Part shown: piece after piece, positions 1 to 9,310 of the stretch
How positions within the stretch are numbered: the stretch's first letter is position 1
Layout: each line of letters starts with the position of its first letter
Assembly: GCA_947454155.1 (NCBI GenBank)
Contig: CANGIT010000011.1
Location: 1 to 64,000 of the forward strand
Direction of reading: 5' to 3'
DNA from: Chitinophagaceae bacterium
Lineage (GTDB): Bacteria; Bacteroidota; Bacteroidia; Chitinophagales; Chitinophagaceae
Length of the DNA stretch: 64,000 bases
Translations under genes and position numbers: made by a program
The notes under the pieces: generated by a model
The model's database searches: none
What the model was told of the DNA's origin: nothing
Seen by the model: only the letters and a program-made list of their open reading frames with translations

Positions 1-730
1 CGTAGTTTCCAGAAGCAGTAACCACAGTTCCCCATGGTAATGTCAATGTGTTACAAGCAACATCATTGTATGAAGATGAAGTTGAATAGTTGATGGTGAT
101 GTGTGCAGTAACCACTGAATCACAACCATTCACTGTTTGATAAGTGTGAACATAATCACCTGAAGTTGTTACCACAGTTCCCCATGGTAAGGTCAATGTA
201 TTACAAGCAACATCATTGTATGAAGATGAAGTTGAATAGTTGATAACGATATGTGCGGTAACAACAGAATCACAACCATGAACTGTTTGATAAGTATGAA
301 CATAATCTCCAGTTGTTGTAACAACTTGCGACCATGGTAAGGTCAATGTGTTACAAGCTGTGTCATTGAATTCAGAAGTTGTTGAGTAGTTGATAACAAT
401 ATGAGCTGTTACCACTGAATCACAACCATGAACTGTTTGATAGGTGTGGTCGTAGTTTCCTGATACAGTTACCACAGTTCCCCATGGTAAAGTCAATGTG
501 TTACAAGCAACATCATTGTATGAAGATGAAGTTGAGTAGTTGATGGTGATGTGAGCCGTAACAACAGAATCACAACCATGAATAGTTTGATAAGTATGAA
601 CATAATCTCCTGTTGTTGTTACCACAGTTCCCCATGGTAATGTCAATGTATTACAAGCCACATCATTGTATGATGATGAAGTTGAATTGTTGATGGTGAT
701 GTGAGCCGTTACAACTGAATCACAACCACT
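1..730 (-). repeat. 150-bp tandem repeats coding 50-aa CDSVVTAH modules
   Basis: Landmark ccatggtaa ends at 40, 190, 340, 490 and 640, an exact 150-bp period. Copies are almost identical in DNA, so they have expanded or been homogenised recently. Each encodes one module with a conserved Cys pair (CDSVV and DVACNTL) within the adhesin. The array continues past the left edge. Confidence 0.9.
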
Positions 731-3700
731 CGCATTGGTAAATGTATGTGTTGGATTTGCTGAGCTGGTATAAGTTGACCCATACCAAGTAAAGCTATCG
801 CATGCAGCTACAGTTGTATCTCCTGTATTAGCATAACCTACAATTAAATGTAATGTTACCACAGAATCACAACCATTTACATTAGCGAAAGTATGGGTTG
901 GTGTAGCTGAGTTGTTGTACGTTGTTCCGTACCATACAAAACTGCCACATGCAAACGCAGTAGTATCGCCTGTTGATGTTGCATTATTTTGCGTTACTGT
1001 GATGCTCGCTGTTGATGTGCAACCATTAGCTCCAGTTACAGTAACTGTGTAGGTTCCAGGAGATGTTATGCTTGCAGCAGCAGACGAACCTAAACTATTA
1101 CTCCAAGAGTAAGATGTGCCTCCTGTAGCCGTTACACTGATGGCAGTAGTAGCACAAGTTAATACTGTTGAGCCTGTATTATTGGTGATCGCTGCTGTTG
1201 GTGCTGTAATATCCTGCGTAACTGTAATGCTTGACGTTGATGTACAACCATTAGATGCAGTTACAGTAACTGTGTAGGTGCCAGGAGCTGTAATGCTTGC
1301 AGTAGCAGATGAACCCAAACTATTATTCCATGAATAAGTTCCATCACCCGTTGCCGTTACACTGATGGCTGTTCTCGAGCATGTCAACAAAGTTGAACCC
1401 GTGTTATTTGTAATACCTGCTGTTGGGGCTGTGATATTTTGTGTGGCAGTAATGCTTGACGATGATGAACAACCGTTTGCTCCTGTTACTGTTACCGTAT
1501 AGGTACCTGGAGTTGTAATGCTCGCAGTAGCAGAATTGCCTAAGCTGTTACTCCAAGAGTAAGACACACCTCCCGTTCCTGTTACACTGATAGCCGGTGT
1601 AGCACAAGTTAAAATTGTTGTACCGGTGTTGTTTGTAATATCTGCAGTTGGCAATGTAACATCTCTTGTAATTGTTATACTTGCTGTTGATGTACAACCA
1701 CTAGTTCCTGTTACGGTAACGGTGTATGTACCCGCAGCAGTGATGCTTGCAGTAGCAGAATTGCCTAAGCTGTTACTCCATGAGTAAGAAGCACCACCTG
1801 TTGCTGTTACAACGATAGATGTTCTTGAACAAGTCAATATTGTAGAACTAGAATTATTAGTGATCCCTGCTGTTGGTACTGTGACATTTTGCGTTACAGT
1901 AATGCTTGAAGTTGATGTACAACCATTAGCTCCAGTTACAGTAACTGTGTAGGTACCCGGTGCAGTAATGCTCGCATTGGCTGAAGTTCCCAAACTGTTG
2001 CTCCAGGCGTAAGATGTACCACCTGTTGCTGTTACACTGATGGCTGTTGTTGTACATGTTAATACTGTTGAACCGGTATTGTTTGTAATGCCAGCAGTTG
2101 GCGCAGTGATATCTTCCGTTACTGTAATGCTTGCTGTTGATGTACAACCGTTAGCTCCTGTTACGGTAACCGTATATGTTCCTGGATTTGTAATGCTCGC
2201 AGTGGCAGATGAACCTAAGCTATTACTCCAAGAGTAAGACACACCACCCGTTGCCGTTACACTGATCGCTGTTATTGAACATGTCAACACTGTTGAACCT
2301 GTATTATTTGTAATATCTGATGTTGGTGATGGATTGATGGTAAGATTTAATGTAACAACGCTATCACAACCGGCGGCATTGGTTCCTGTCCAAGTTGCGG
2401 TATTGTTTGATGTAGTATAAGTTGTGCCATGCCAACTATAACTATTGCAGGCACTTATTGTTTCTGTGGAAGCTGTGGGACATGATGAATTTTGATATTT
2501 ATTAGAAGAACATGAATTACCCACACTATTAACCGCCCTTATCATTATTGTGTTTATACCGCTTGATAATCCGGTAATTGTTAATGGACTTGAAGTTGTT
2601 GCAGGTGATACTGCTACCCAACTGCTGCCATTATTGGTAGAATATTGATAATTAGTTATTGACGGCGCAAATGCTGAGGCCGATTGTGTAAAGTTGACGG
2701 TAGTGGTGCTACCAAGTGTTGCAGAAGTAATTACCGGGGTGTTTGCTGCAGTTACAAAACTACTTGTCATCACACGGTTTCCGGTGCCGGTTTGAGCCAC
2801 CGCCACAAAAAGCCCATTCCCGTAGGTAACACCCCACCAATAATTATCAGCCGCAGAAGTTCTAGCCGTCCAAGTAATTCCATCAGGACTTGTCATCACA
2901 CGGTTTCCTGTGCCTGATGCAGCCACTGCCACAAAAAGCCCATTCCCGTATGTAACACCATACCAGGAATTATCAACCGGCGTGTATCTAGCCGTCCAGG
3001 TTATTCCATCAGAGCTGGTCATCACACGATTGTTAATACCAGTATTGGCAACGGCCACAAAACGTCCATTCCCGTAAGTAACACCATACCAAGCATTATC
3101 AGCCGCAGAGGTTCTAGACGTCCAAGTAATTCCATCAGGACTTGTCATCACATTATTTCCAATGCCAAAAGAGCTCACAGCCACAAAAAGCCCATTCCCG
3201 TAGGTAACACTCCACCAAAGATTATCAGCCGCAGAGGTTCTAGACGTCCAAGTAATTCCATCAGGACTTGTCATCACACAATTACCCGTGCCACTAGTTG
3301 ATACGGCCACAAAAAGTCCGTTGCCGTAGGTAACACTTCTCCAGCTATTATCAGCTGCTGAGGTTCTAGACGTCCAATTAATTCCATCAGGGCTGGTCAT
3401 CACACGATTACCCGTGCCAGAACTTGCCACCGCCACAAAAAGTCCGTTGCCGTAGGTAACACTATTCCAGTTATTATTAGATGCTGAGGTTCTAGACGTC
3501 CAAGTAATTCCATCAGGACTTGTCATCACACGGTTGCCTGTTCCAGTATTTGACACCGTCACAAAAAGCCCATTGCCGTAGGCTACACCTGACCAACTAT
3601 TATTTGCGGCCGATGTTCTTGCTGTCCAAATGGTACCGCGTCCATCAGTGGATACAGTCGGCGTTAAGTTTACAGCTGATGAAGCCGCTCCACTTCCAGA

Positions 3701-4015
3701 GGCATTTACTGCTCGTAGTTTTATTGAGTATGTAGTACAATTGGTTAAACCACTGCTTATGATGATTGGACTTTCCGTTACAGCCGGTGAAGGTGTAACC
3801 CAGGTAGCGCCATTATCAGTTGAATACTCATAGTTGGAAATAGCAGAACCACCAATACTGGACGGTCTAGTAAATTGTATCATGCCTCCTGTATTAATAG
3901 GCGTTACTACCAAATTTGTAGGTGCACCTGGAACTTGTGCCTGAGTAATACTGATACTCATTAAAAATGACATCAGAACAAGAAGGGTCAATTTGACTTT
4001 TAAAAAGTTAGGCAT
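1..4015 (-). CDS. Giant secreted repeat adhesin (partial, C-terminus off window)
   Basis: The frame is open without a stop from an ATG at 4015 to the left edge, giving 1338 codons. A signal peptide covers about residues 1-26 (hydrophobic stretch ending in TQAQ), then a fibronectin III-like domain to about 122. Seven 42-aa repeats with the core YGNGLFVAV...MTSPDG follow (about 123-418), which suits a seven-bladed beta-propeller. A second FN3-like domain follows (about 419-505), then a CDSVVTL-type domain. Six 75-aa repeats ending GTYTVTVTGANGC (about 561-1011) resemble SprB/PKD-like modules. The last part is CDSVVTAHI repeats that become 50-aa tandem copies. The family is large cell-surface or gliding adhesins, usually exported by type IX secretion with a C-terminal sorting domain that would lie outside this window. 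Ligand unknown. No neighbour gene indicates a partner. Confidence 0.85.
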   Translation of the reverse strand, partial: MPNFLKVKLTLLVLMSFLMSISITQAQVPGAPTNLVVTPINTGGMIQFTRPSSIGGSAISNYEYSTDNGATWVTPSPAVTESPIIISSGLTNCTTYSIKLRAVNASGSGAASSAVNLTPTVSTDGRGTIWTARTSAANNSWSGVAYGNGLFVTVSNTGTGNRVMTSPDGITWTSRTSASNNNWNSVTYGNGLFVAVASSGTGNRVMTSPDGINWTSRTSAADNSWRSVTYGNGLFVAVSTSGTGNCVMTSPDGITWTSRTSAADNLWWSVTYGNGLFVAVSSFGIGNNVMTSPDGITWTSRTSAADNAWYGVTYGNGRFVAVANTGINNRVMTSSDGITWTARYTPVDNSWYGVTYGNGLFVAVAASGTGNRVMTSPDGITWTARTSAADNYWWGVTYGNGLFVAVAQTGTGNRVMTSSFVTAANTPVITSATLGSTTTVNFTQSASAFAPSITNYQYSTNNGSSWVAVSPATTSSPLTITGLSSGINTIMIRAVNSVGNSCSSNKYQNSSCPTASTETISACNSYSWHGTTYTTSNNTATWTGTNAAGCDSVVTLNLTINPSPTSDITNNTGSTVLTCSITAISVTATGGVSYSWSNSLGSSATASITNPGTYTVTVTGANGCTSTASITVTEDITAPTAGITNNTGSTVLTCTTTAISVTATGGTSYAWSNSLGTSANASITAPGTYTVTVTGANGCTSTSSITVTQNVTVPTAGITNNSSSTILTCSRTSIVVTATGGASYSWSNSLGNSATASITAAGTYTVTVTGTSGCTSTASITITRDVTLPTADITNNTGTTILTCATPAISVTGTGGVSYSWSNSLGNSATASITTPGTYTVTVTGANGCSSSSSITATQNITAPTAGITNNTGSTLLTCSRTAISVTATGDGTYSWNNSLGSSATASITAPGTYTVTVTASNGCTSTSSITVTQDITAPTAAITNNTGSTVLTCATTAISVTATGGTSYSWSNSLGSSAAASITSPGTYTVTVTGANGCTSTASITVTQNNATSTGDTTAFACGSFVWYGTTYNNSATPTHTFANVNGCDSVVTLHLIVGYANTGDTTVAACDSFTWYGSTYTSSANPTHTFTNASGCDSVVTAHITINNSTSSSYNDVACNTLTLPWGTVVTTTGDYVHTYQTIHGCDSVVTAHITINYSTSSSYNDVACNTLTLPWGTVVTVSGNYDHTYQTVHGCDSVVTAHIVINYSTTSEFNDTACNTLTLPWSQVVTTTGDYVHTYQTVHGCDSVVTAHIVINYSTSSSYNDVACNTLTLPWGTVVTTSGDYVHTYQTVNGCDSVVTAHITINYSTSSSYNDVACNTLTLPWGTVVTASGNY
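980..2330 (-). repeat. Six 225-bp tandem repeats coding 75-aa SprB/PKD-like modules
   Basis: The landmark gtaatgct or its variant recurs at 1224, 1449, 1674, 1899 and 2124, an exact 225-bp period, giving six modules between about 980 and 2330. Each encodes an Ig-like module ending in GTYTVTVTGANGC. Copies differ by scattered substitutions, so this block looks older than the 150-bp block. Confidence 0.88.
2760..3645 (-). repeat. Seven 126-bp tandem repeats coding 42-aa propeller blades
   Basis: The landmark cttgtcat/ctggtcat recurs at 2763, 2889, 3015, 3141, 3267, 3393 and 3519 with an exact 126-bp period. Each unit encodes W-x-V-x-YGNGLFVAV-x-GTGNRVMTS-x-DGI-TW. Seven copies match the blade number of the commonest beta-propellers. 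Confidence 0.88.
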
Positions 4016-4489
4016 GAAAAAGTGTTTTTTATTTTATCTCAAAAAAATATGGTGAGCTTTCTAAAAAATAATTCGTGCGCAAAGGAAGCAGATAAAAAGC
4101 AGTAGAAAAATCCGCTTTATTTCATTTCCATATTTTGGGATAATGTTCTCCTGTTTTTGTATACACTTTTTTTATTAGCATACATCTGAAGTACAGGTGA
4201 GATACTAAAATTGAACGAGAATTCTAAAAAAGATTGGAATATTAGGCAAACTCATATTCTGAGTTGAAATTCATTTGCTTTTCAATAATCTATTTTATAG
4301 GGGAAGTGCTGAAAAAAAGAAATTTCCGGTGATTTTAAGCTGATTTTCCAATTTTTGAGAGAGATTTCCTGGGTTTTGAGACAATCTATAGCTTACCTAA
4401 TCAAAATTTTATAAATATTTTGCAACACAATTTTTTGGAATATCCAACTGGTTTTAGGATAAGATCTTTTGTTTCAAATTCTATTGATC
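4016..4489. other. Intergenic region between adhesin and AraC gene
   Basis: AT-rich, no credible ORF. It must hold the divergent promoters of the adhesin and the AraC-type gene. A possible -7 box for the adhesin is the minus-strand TTCCTTTG at 4080-4087 (one base off TAnnTTTG), about 65 bases before its ATG. I see no clear -33 element or terminator. Confidence 0.4.
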
Positions 4490-5647
4490 ATGCTCAACAT
4501 TCTCATAATATTCATTAGTGCTTTTCTTGGAATACTCTGTACTATATTCATTTATAATAAAAGTAACTACCAGCAAGAATCACTCATCAATAAGTACTTG
4601 ATTGTGATAACAACGATTGCCTCTTTAAGATTGCTTTTCCATGGCATACAAATAGCTTACCCAAACCTTCGTATCATTAAGCTAACCAACTTTTGGGATG
4701 TATGCATCGCTGCGATAATACCCTGCTTCTATCTCTATTTTGAAAACATCATCAACGAAGTCAAGTTTAACAGGGGTAATTTGAAGCATTTTATTATGCC
4801 TTTTTTGTTGATCGGGATTTATTTTTTTGGCCTTTTATTTACACCCAACAATTACTACGGTGTGATACGGATGATTTTATCGATTATTCTTTTTTTAGGA
4901 TATATAATTTACTCTACAAAAGGATTTGTTCTGCTGAAAAGGAATATATGGTTTCGAAAATCAGAAATCAAATCTGTAGAACTTCAAAATAAGTTGATAA
5001 AGAATTGGAGTATATTTTTATATATAGCCTTTATATTGATTCTTCTAATTCGAATTATAGAATCAGTCATTACAAAGAAATTTGGCCAATTCGATAACAA
5101 TTATCTTTGGATGCCGGGGTTAATTTGGATAAGTATTTATGTGAAAATCATCCTGACACCGGAAATTCTTTACGGTTACAACTTTTTGAATAAATCAATC
5201 GATGCTGCGGCCGAAAAGGTAGTGCTCAATAGCATTTGGTTTACAGATGATAATGAGGTACCCATCACGAGTGAGAAGGATAAAAAGTTACAGGAGAAAG
5301 TAAAACCTATGCTGAAGTTATATATTCATCAAATTGAAGAGTTTTCCTTTTATTCCGAGGCATTTAGAAATACTGATTTAAGTGTTGAGGATATATCTAT
5401 TGCGATAAAAATCCCTGTCAGCCATATCAATTTTATTTTCAAATATCATTGTAGAGAAACCTATACTGATTTCAAAAAAATTGTTCGGATACATGATGCC
5501 ACCAAGCTGATTGAAAGCGGATTTCTTAAAACCAACACCATAGAGTCGCTATCCATTCAATGCGGCTTTTCATCTTATAATACTTTTAATATGGCTTTTA
5601 AAAGCATTACCGGGTATACTACACAGGAATATGCGAAGAGGTATTAG
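4490..5647 (+). CDS. AraC-family regulator with seven-helix membrane domain
   Basis: Predicted DNA-binding regulator tethered to the inner membrane. The first two thirds hold about seven hydrophobic segments (for example MLNILIIFISAFLG and FIMPFLLIGIYFFG). The C-terminal ~100 residues are an AraC double helix-turn-helix, with the typical second helix region SLSIQCGFSSYNTFNMAFK followed by GYTTQEYAKRY. Such 7TM-AraC proteins are common in Bacteroidota and are thought to sense a signal in the membrane; target genes are not known here. I chose ATG 4490. An in-frame TTG at 4469 preceded by AGGAT would add seven residues. It stands alone, divergent from the adhesin, which is a possible but unproven target. 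Confidence 0.85.
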   Translation: MLNILIIFISAFLGILCTIFIYNKSNYQQESLINKYLIVITTIASLRLLFHGIQIAYPNLRIIKLTNFWDVCIAAIIPCFYLYFENIINEVKFNRGNLKHFIMPFLLIGIYFFGLLFTPNNYYGVIRMILSIILFLGYIIYSTKGFVLLKRNIWFRKSEIKSVELQNKLIKNWSIFLYIAFILILLIRIIESVITKKFGQFDNNYLWMPGLIWISIYVKIILTPEILYGYNFLNKSIDAAAEKVVLNSIWFTDDNEVPITSEKDKKLQEKVKPMLKLYIHQIEEFSFYSEAFRNTDLSVEDISIAIKIPVSHINFIFKYHCRETYTDFKKIVRIHDATKLIESGFLKTNTIESLSIQCGFSSYNTFNMAFKSITGYTTQEYAKRY

Positions 5648-5815
5648 TTTTTTTTGCCGCAGCGAAGGGAGAAAAGGAGTTTGCGCGGTGTAAATGTTAA
5701 ACGCTTTTTGGTATTGGGCTTAGATGAGTAATATTTGTTCAAAAGGTTCGACCTATTCAAAATATTCAAGGCCTTAGATTTTAATCAGTGTGAGAATCAG
5801 AATGAGAAAGAAGAA

Positions 5816-5866
5816 AAAAGTCAGAACTCAATAATCGCTCTCGCTATCATTTTCGTTCTGACTTTT
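5816..5866. terminator. Bidirectional terminator-like inverted repeat
   Basis: AAAAGTCAGAAC at 5816-5827 and GTTCTGACTTTT at 5855-5866 form a perfect 12-bp stem with A/T ends on both sides and a 27-base loop. It lies between the convergent AraC gene and the DUF2442 gene, so it may stop both. Confidence 0.6.
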
Positions 5867-5922
5867 AGTACTCTTAGGAGGACAATTATCTAACCAGGTG
5901 GTGGTGGATTTATTGGAATTTA

Positions 5923-6171
5923 TCAAGATTGAACAACCAAGTCTGAGGTGTAGTCCTTTAAAAAATTGGGACAAAAATCCATTCCATTAGGCCACTCTAA
6001 ACCACCTCCATTATCAATTGATACCTGATTGAAATAATCCTTCTCCAATAATGGTGCGCTGATACCTTTTCCAATTAAAGTTGTAAAGTCAATAACTTTT
6101 GATTCTCCATCTTGAAAATGAAGCAATATCTGAAATTCATCTTGAATTTTAAATGCAATAATTTTATTCAT
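5923..6171 (-). CDS. DUF2442 domain protein
   Basis: 82-aa soluble protein. The layout is typical of DUF2442: an N-terminal beta-rich half (NKIIAFKIQDEFQILLHF), a central F(T/K)-LIGKG loop and a GGGLEWPNGMDFCP motif near the C-terminus. Molecular function is unknown; family members very often sit beside DUF4160 proteins, as here (10-base gap). The pair resembles a small toxin-antitoxin-like or accessory module, but no activity can be read from sequence. No Shine-Dalgarno; start is the first ATG, ten bases after the upstream stop. Confidence 0.75.
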   Translation of the reverse strand: MNKIIAFKIQDEFQILLHFQDGESKVIDFTTLIGKGISAPLLEKDYFNQVSIDNGGGLEWPNGMDFCPNFLKDYTSDLVVQS

Positions 6172-6181
6172 TTTGATACAA

Positions 6182-6442
6182 TTAAATTAGTGGCTCTATT
6201 TTTTTTATCTCTTTCATTTCTGATGCTAATTTCCAATCTTCCAACAACTCATCTCTGTGTATAAATGCCCACTCTAAAACTAGTGCATGTGCTCTTGCTG
6301 GCAACTGCCCTCGAATAATCTTTAAAGTATTAATGTCATATTCCGCGGTTGAGTCTTGATAAATTGCATGAAAATGTGGCGGATTATGGTCTCCAAAATA
6401 CATCCTTATTATAATTCCAAAAAAACGACTAATCTCGGGCAT
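6182..6442 (-). CDS. DUF4160 domain protein
   Basis: 86-aa protein with the DUF4160 signature: start MPEISRFFGIIIRMYF, then the conserved DHNPPHFHA segment with two His residues, then ARAHALVLEWA and a C-terminal acidic/basic helix. First gene of a two-gene operon with DUF2442 downstream. Function unknown; the compact His-containing motif could be catalytic or metal binding, which is inference. This pair lies just left of the inferred attL, so it belongs to the chromosome, not the element. Confidence 0.78.
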   Translation of the reverse strand: MPEISRFFGIIIRMYFGDHNPPHFHAIYQDSTAEYDINTLKIIRGQLPARAHALVLEWAFIHRDELLEDWKLASEMKEIKKIEPLI

Positions 6443-6488
6443 GATTAATATTTTATGATTTCTATGAAATTACAAAATAAAAATAAAA

Positions 6489-6516
6489 AATGCCCCAGAA
6501 TTTCTTCTGAGGCATT
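6489..6516 (-). terminator. Strong hairpin, probably the ancestral tRNA-Leu terminator
   Basis: AATGCCCCAGAA (6489-6500), loop TTTC, then TTCTGAGGCATT (6505-6516): a 12-bp stem with one mismatch. On the minus strand it is followed by a T-rich run. It sits 50 bases beyond the orphan tRNA 3' end at 6566-6580, where the terminator of tRNA-Leu would have been before the element inserted. Confidence 0.65.
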
Positions 6517-6565
6517 CAATCATTTGTTATTTTACAAAACAACTATTGTATTATAAAACAACAGC

Positions 6566-6580
6566 GTACTCGGGAACGGA
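6566..6580 (-). other. attL: orphan copy of the tRNA-Leu 3' end
   Basis: GTACTCGGGAACGGA here is identical to 19915-19929, which is the 3' end (T-arm to discriminator) of the intact tRNA-Leu gene. Flanking bases differ at once on both sides. A specific 15-mer is expected about once in 10^4 windows of this size by chance. Confidence 0.8.
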
Positions 6581-6773
6581 TGTTTTAAATGTATCAATTA
6601 CTACCATATCAATACTCTTCTATACCAAATTCTCAAATAGATTTATTTTGTATGGTTTGATACCATTATTAAACCATAGGTAAAAATCATCCAGCTTCTT
6701 TTCTGGCTACACTTGTTATATTAGTATTAATTTTAACCCAAATAAGAACCTCAGTCTCGTAATTGTAAAAAAA

Positions 6774-7835
6774 TCATTTTTTCAAAAACACATTTGAATA
6801 CCTCAGAACCTGATCTGATGTATTAATAGCGGATGATTTAAATAACTGTGATAGGTAAATTGTTTTCAACACATCGGGTTTGACAATTCTGATATTATCC
6901 ATCCACTGGAATATCCAACTCACCAATTCCCTGTTGATACCACACTCCAACGTCATTATGTATCCCTTGGGAGTCAGTTTGAATTTCTGTGAATGGTGCC
7001 AGTGGAATTTCTTCAGGTATTCCCCTGTGATCTCAGATAATTCTATTTCTATCTTGTAAACCTGATTGTCGATGTTTTCTGAAATCCCAAATCTTGTACT
7101 CAAATCAGCGTTCAGTATTTTCAACAGTTCATCACGATTACTGTATTTTTTGGTTGATACCTTGTATTCTATGATTTGACAAAGATCAAGTACAATTACA
7201 TTTCTCTCTGCCAATCCTCCTACATATAAACTTCCGTGATGGATAATCAATTTTAAAGGAGTGAGGACAAACTCTGTTTTACTGAATGAACAACAAGTGG
7301 CATCGAGTATCCTTTGTTCGATTCTTAGTTTATAGTTTTGAGAAATACACCATAAAATATCCTTCAACAATTGATGAACCTTTGAACTGAAAGATTTTCG
7401 ATAGAAATCAGTTTCAACAACACTTTCGGGTATATCTCTGAAATGAGAGTGATAATAATCTGAATTAGTCAGAATAAAGTTTGAGACCCATTGATCATAC
7501 TTCTTGTTTGAGGTGAAGTGACCTATAGTGTTTTTTGATAAGAACAGTTTCAGTAGAAAATCAAAGTCATACGACTGTTGTTCATTGGTGGTTGTTATAA
7601 ACCATTCCTTTTTTTTCTCGTTGATTTTATTTTCAATTAACGTTTCATTTTTGTTAATTATAGAACCCTTTATTGTGTCTAAATCTCTATAAATCTGACG
7701 TGTTAATACCTGAAACTTATTTTGTTTGAGATGAGTTGTGATCTTTTTTATGTCGCATGCGTTGGTCTTCAATAAGTTGTAGACACATAAAATTCTCTCC
7801 AAATGAATTGACCGGCGCATTAACAATTTTAACAT
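6774..7835 (-). CDS. WYL-domain transcriptional regulator
   Basis: 353 aa. The N-terminal 60 residues form a winged HTH (LERILCVYNLLK...ITTHLKQ...LTRQIYRDLDTI), as in YafY/DeoR-like regulators. The middle has a WYL-type core (LTPLKLIIHHGSLYVGGLAE, then VLDLCQIIEYKV). The C-terminus matches the WCX extension (HWHHSQKFKLTPKGY...ELVSWIFQWMDNIRIVKP). WYL regulators bind nucleic-acid-like ligands and often control phage-defence loci (BrxR/CapW types) in accessory DNA. It is divergent from the 8045-10517 operon, with a perfect palindrome between them, so it probably controls itself and that operon. MRRS at 7820 is an alternative start. Confidence 0.85.
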   Translation of the reverse strand: MLKLLMRRSIHLERILCVYNLLKTNACDIKKITTHLKQNKFQVLTRQIYRDLDTIKGSIINKNETLIENKINEKKKEWFITTTNEQQSYDFDFLLKLFLSKNTIGHFTSNKKYDQWVSNFILTNSDYYHSHFRDIPESVVETDFYRKSFSSKVHQLLKDILWCISQNYKLRIEQRILDATCCSFSKTEFVLTPLKLIIHHGSLYVGGLAERNVIVLDLCQIIEYKVSTKKYSNRDELLKILNADLSTRFGISENIDNQVYKIEIELSEITGEYLKKFHWHHSQKFKLTPKGYIMTLECGINRELVSWIFQWMDNIRIVKPDVLKTIYLSQLFKSSAINTSDQVLRYSNVFLKK

Positions 7836-7869
7836 TTGAATAGATGCTAATGTCGAGCCGATAATTTAT

Positions 7870-7886
7870 GTGTCATTAAATGACAC
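7870..7886. promoter_or_regulatory. Candidate operator palindrome of the WYL regulator
   Basis: GTGTCATTAAATGACAC: perfect 7-bp arms around TAA, 35 bases before the WYL start and about 160 before the divergent operon. Size and position suit a homodimeric wHTH regulator. Binding is inferred. Confidence 0.55.
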
Positions 7887-8044
7887 GTTATTCTTGCGCT
7901 AAAAAAATATATACTTTATAAATCTACTTTTAAGATAGTGAAGACATGTTGAAAGTATGAGAGATTGAATCTATTCTGTGTTTGAGATAAAATGAAATTA
8001 GCCGAAAGTTTTTTTGCTTTTTATTTAAAAATTATAATGATCGT

Positions 8045-9010
8045 ATGAGTACATTAAATCAGTGTCCTAATTGTAAAAGTTTTAATTGTTTTCACAAACC
8101 AGTTTATCACAGATCTGCGTGGAAACTACCAAGCAGAAAATCTTCTTTATATGATTATTTGAGATTTATTGGACAATTTATCTTTTTAGATTTATTAATT
8201 TCTTGGGGAATTTGGATAAGTGTTATGTATTTACTTTTATGGTTGATCAGTTTCATTGGTTACGCCACTTTTTCTTTTATTGATTCAGATACTCAATCAA
8301 AAACACTTGAAGTCATATTTCATAATTTTCAATCATTATATAAAGTCAGTCCTGAATCTTCATATTATTTTGGAATTTCAATCTTGTGGGGATTTTTGGG
8401 AATATGGTTATTAATAATCACTTATCACGTGATGTCTTTTATTAATTTATTCGATTTCGATCAAAGCCAAGTATTCAATCGAAAATACCTTCTGTTTTTC
8501 AATAGAATTTATGGGTGGTTGTCTTTTAACTTACTTAAAAAGAGCTCAATTGTTAAAAAGACTAAAACACTTTCTTGTAAAGAATGTGGAATCACAATTC
8601 CATCAGATCAGATATATAATTTCAAATACCTATTAGATGATGCAATAAATAACATAAGAGTCAGATCAATTCAAGAAGAAGTAAAACAAGTGAATCAACT
8701 TATTTCCAATAACGATTATATCGTTAACGGAGATCTGTTGGAAAAGGTTTGGCAAAAACACGATGAAGTAAAAGATCTTTCAAATAAGGAAATACTCACT
8801 CGTTCAATCGAATCTACCTCTAAATATTTATGGAATGACGGATTATTAAGGGGTTTAATTAACCAGTGTTTTAATTGTGCAAATGATGTAGACAAAATTG
8901 ATAAAGCTCAATCTTTGGTAAGATTTTTAAGAAACAATCGATATTACGAGACAATAGACAAGATATGTACTACTATTTGGGCTGATACAGATTCGAAAGA
9001 AAGTAATTAA
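8045..9010 (+). CDS. Two-helix membrane protein with zinc-ribbon cysteines
   Basis: 321 aa, not assignable to a named family. An N-terminal CPNC pair (residues 7-10) and a CKEC pair near 178-181 look like two halves of a zinc ribbon split by a membrane region. Two hydrophobic stretches (about 40-75 and 107-137) are likely transmembrane hairpins. The C-terminal 140 residues are helical and charged, with another CFNC pair near 278. The layout suggests cytosolic zinc-binding ends with a membrane anchor. First gene of a four-gene set (gaps 6, 36 and 25 bases) that otherwise encodes lipoproteins, divergent from the WYL gene and probably under its control. Function unknown. Confidence 0.7.
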   Translation: MSTLNQCPNCKSFNCFHKPVYHRSAWKLPSRKSSLYDYLRFIGQFIFLDLLISWGIWISVMYLLLWLISFIGYATFSFIDSDTQSKTLEVIFHNFQSLYKVSPESSYYFGISILWGFLGIWLLIITYHVMSFINLFDFDQSQVFNRKYLLFFNRIYGWLSFNLLKKSSIVKKTKTLSCKECGITIPSDQIYNFKYLLDDAINNIRVRSIQEEVKQVNQLISNNDYIVNGDLLEKVWQKHDEVKDLSNKEILTRSIESTSKYLWNDGLLRGLINQCFNCANDVDKIDKAQSLVRFLRNNRYYETIDKICTTIWADTDSKESN

Positions 9011-9016
9011 ATCAAA

Positions 9017-9274
9017 ATGATAATCAAACATAAAAAATGGTTTTTTTATGCCCCGACATTGTTTTTACTATTTTTATTAATCTACTCTTGTTCCTCCTCA
9101 AAAAATCATTATTTCCAAAGAACAGACGGAAAATGGATAAGCCAAAAGAGATATGAAAGAGTTATTAAAAGAGCGGTTAAAAAGGCGTTCAGAAAATTAA
9201 GTAAAGAGGATAAAGAAATATTAAAAGGAGCCAGAATTCTTGATTCAACTGAGGTAAGAAATTTGAATCAATAA
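9017..9274 (+). CDS. Small lipoprotein
   Basis: 85 aa. Basic start, hydrophobic core, then lipobox LIYSC with Cys25, so it is probably a processed lipoprotein of about 60 residues. The mature part is highly basic (RYERVIKRAVKKAFRKLSK) and could bind nucleic acid, lipid phosphates or a partner. Starts 6 bases after the zinc-ribbon membrane gene, so translation is likely coupled. No recognised family. Confidence 0.65.
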   Translation: MIIKHKKWFFYAPTLFLLFLLIYSCSSSKNHYFQRTDGKWISQKRYERVIKRAVKKAFRKLSKEDKEILKGARILDSTEVRNLNQ

Positions 9275-9310
9275 GATTATATCCGTATTAGTTAATCAAA
9301 ATAAATTAAA

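Noticed and set aside
1..730. Regular repeats resembling a CRISPR array
   Set aside because: The 150-bp units are near-identical over their whole length, have no unique spacers, and stay in one open reading frame.
6651..6678. TATGGTTT/AAACCATA inverted repeat near the left end as an integrase arm site
   Set aside because: Only 8-bp arms in AT-rich DNA and no matching copy found at the right end; it may be just a weak terminator of the WYL gene.
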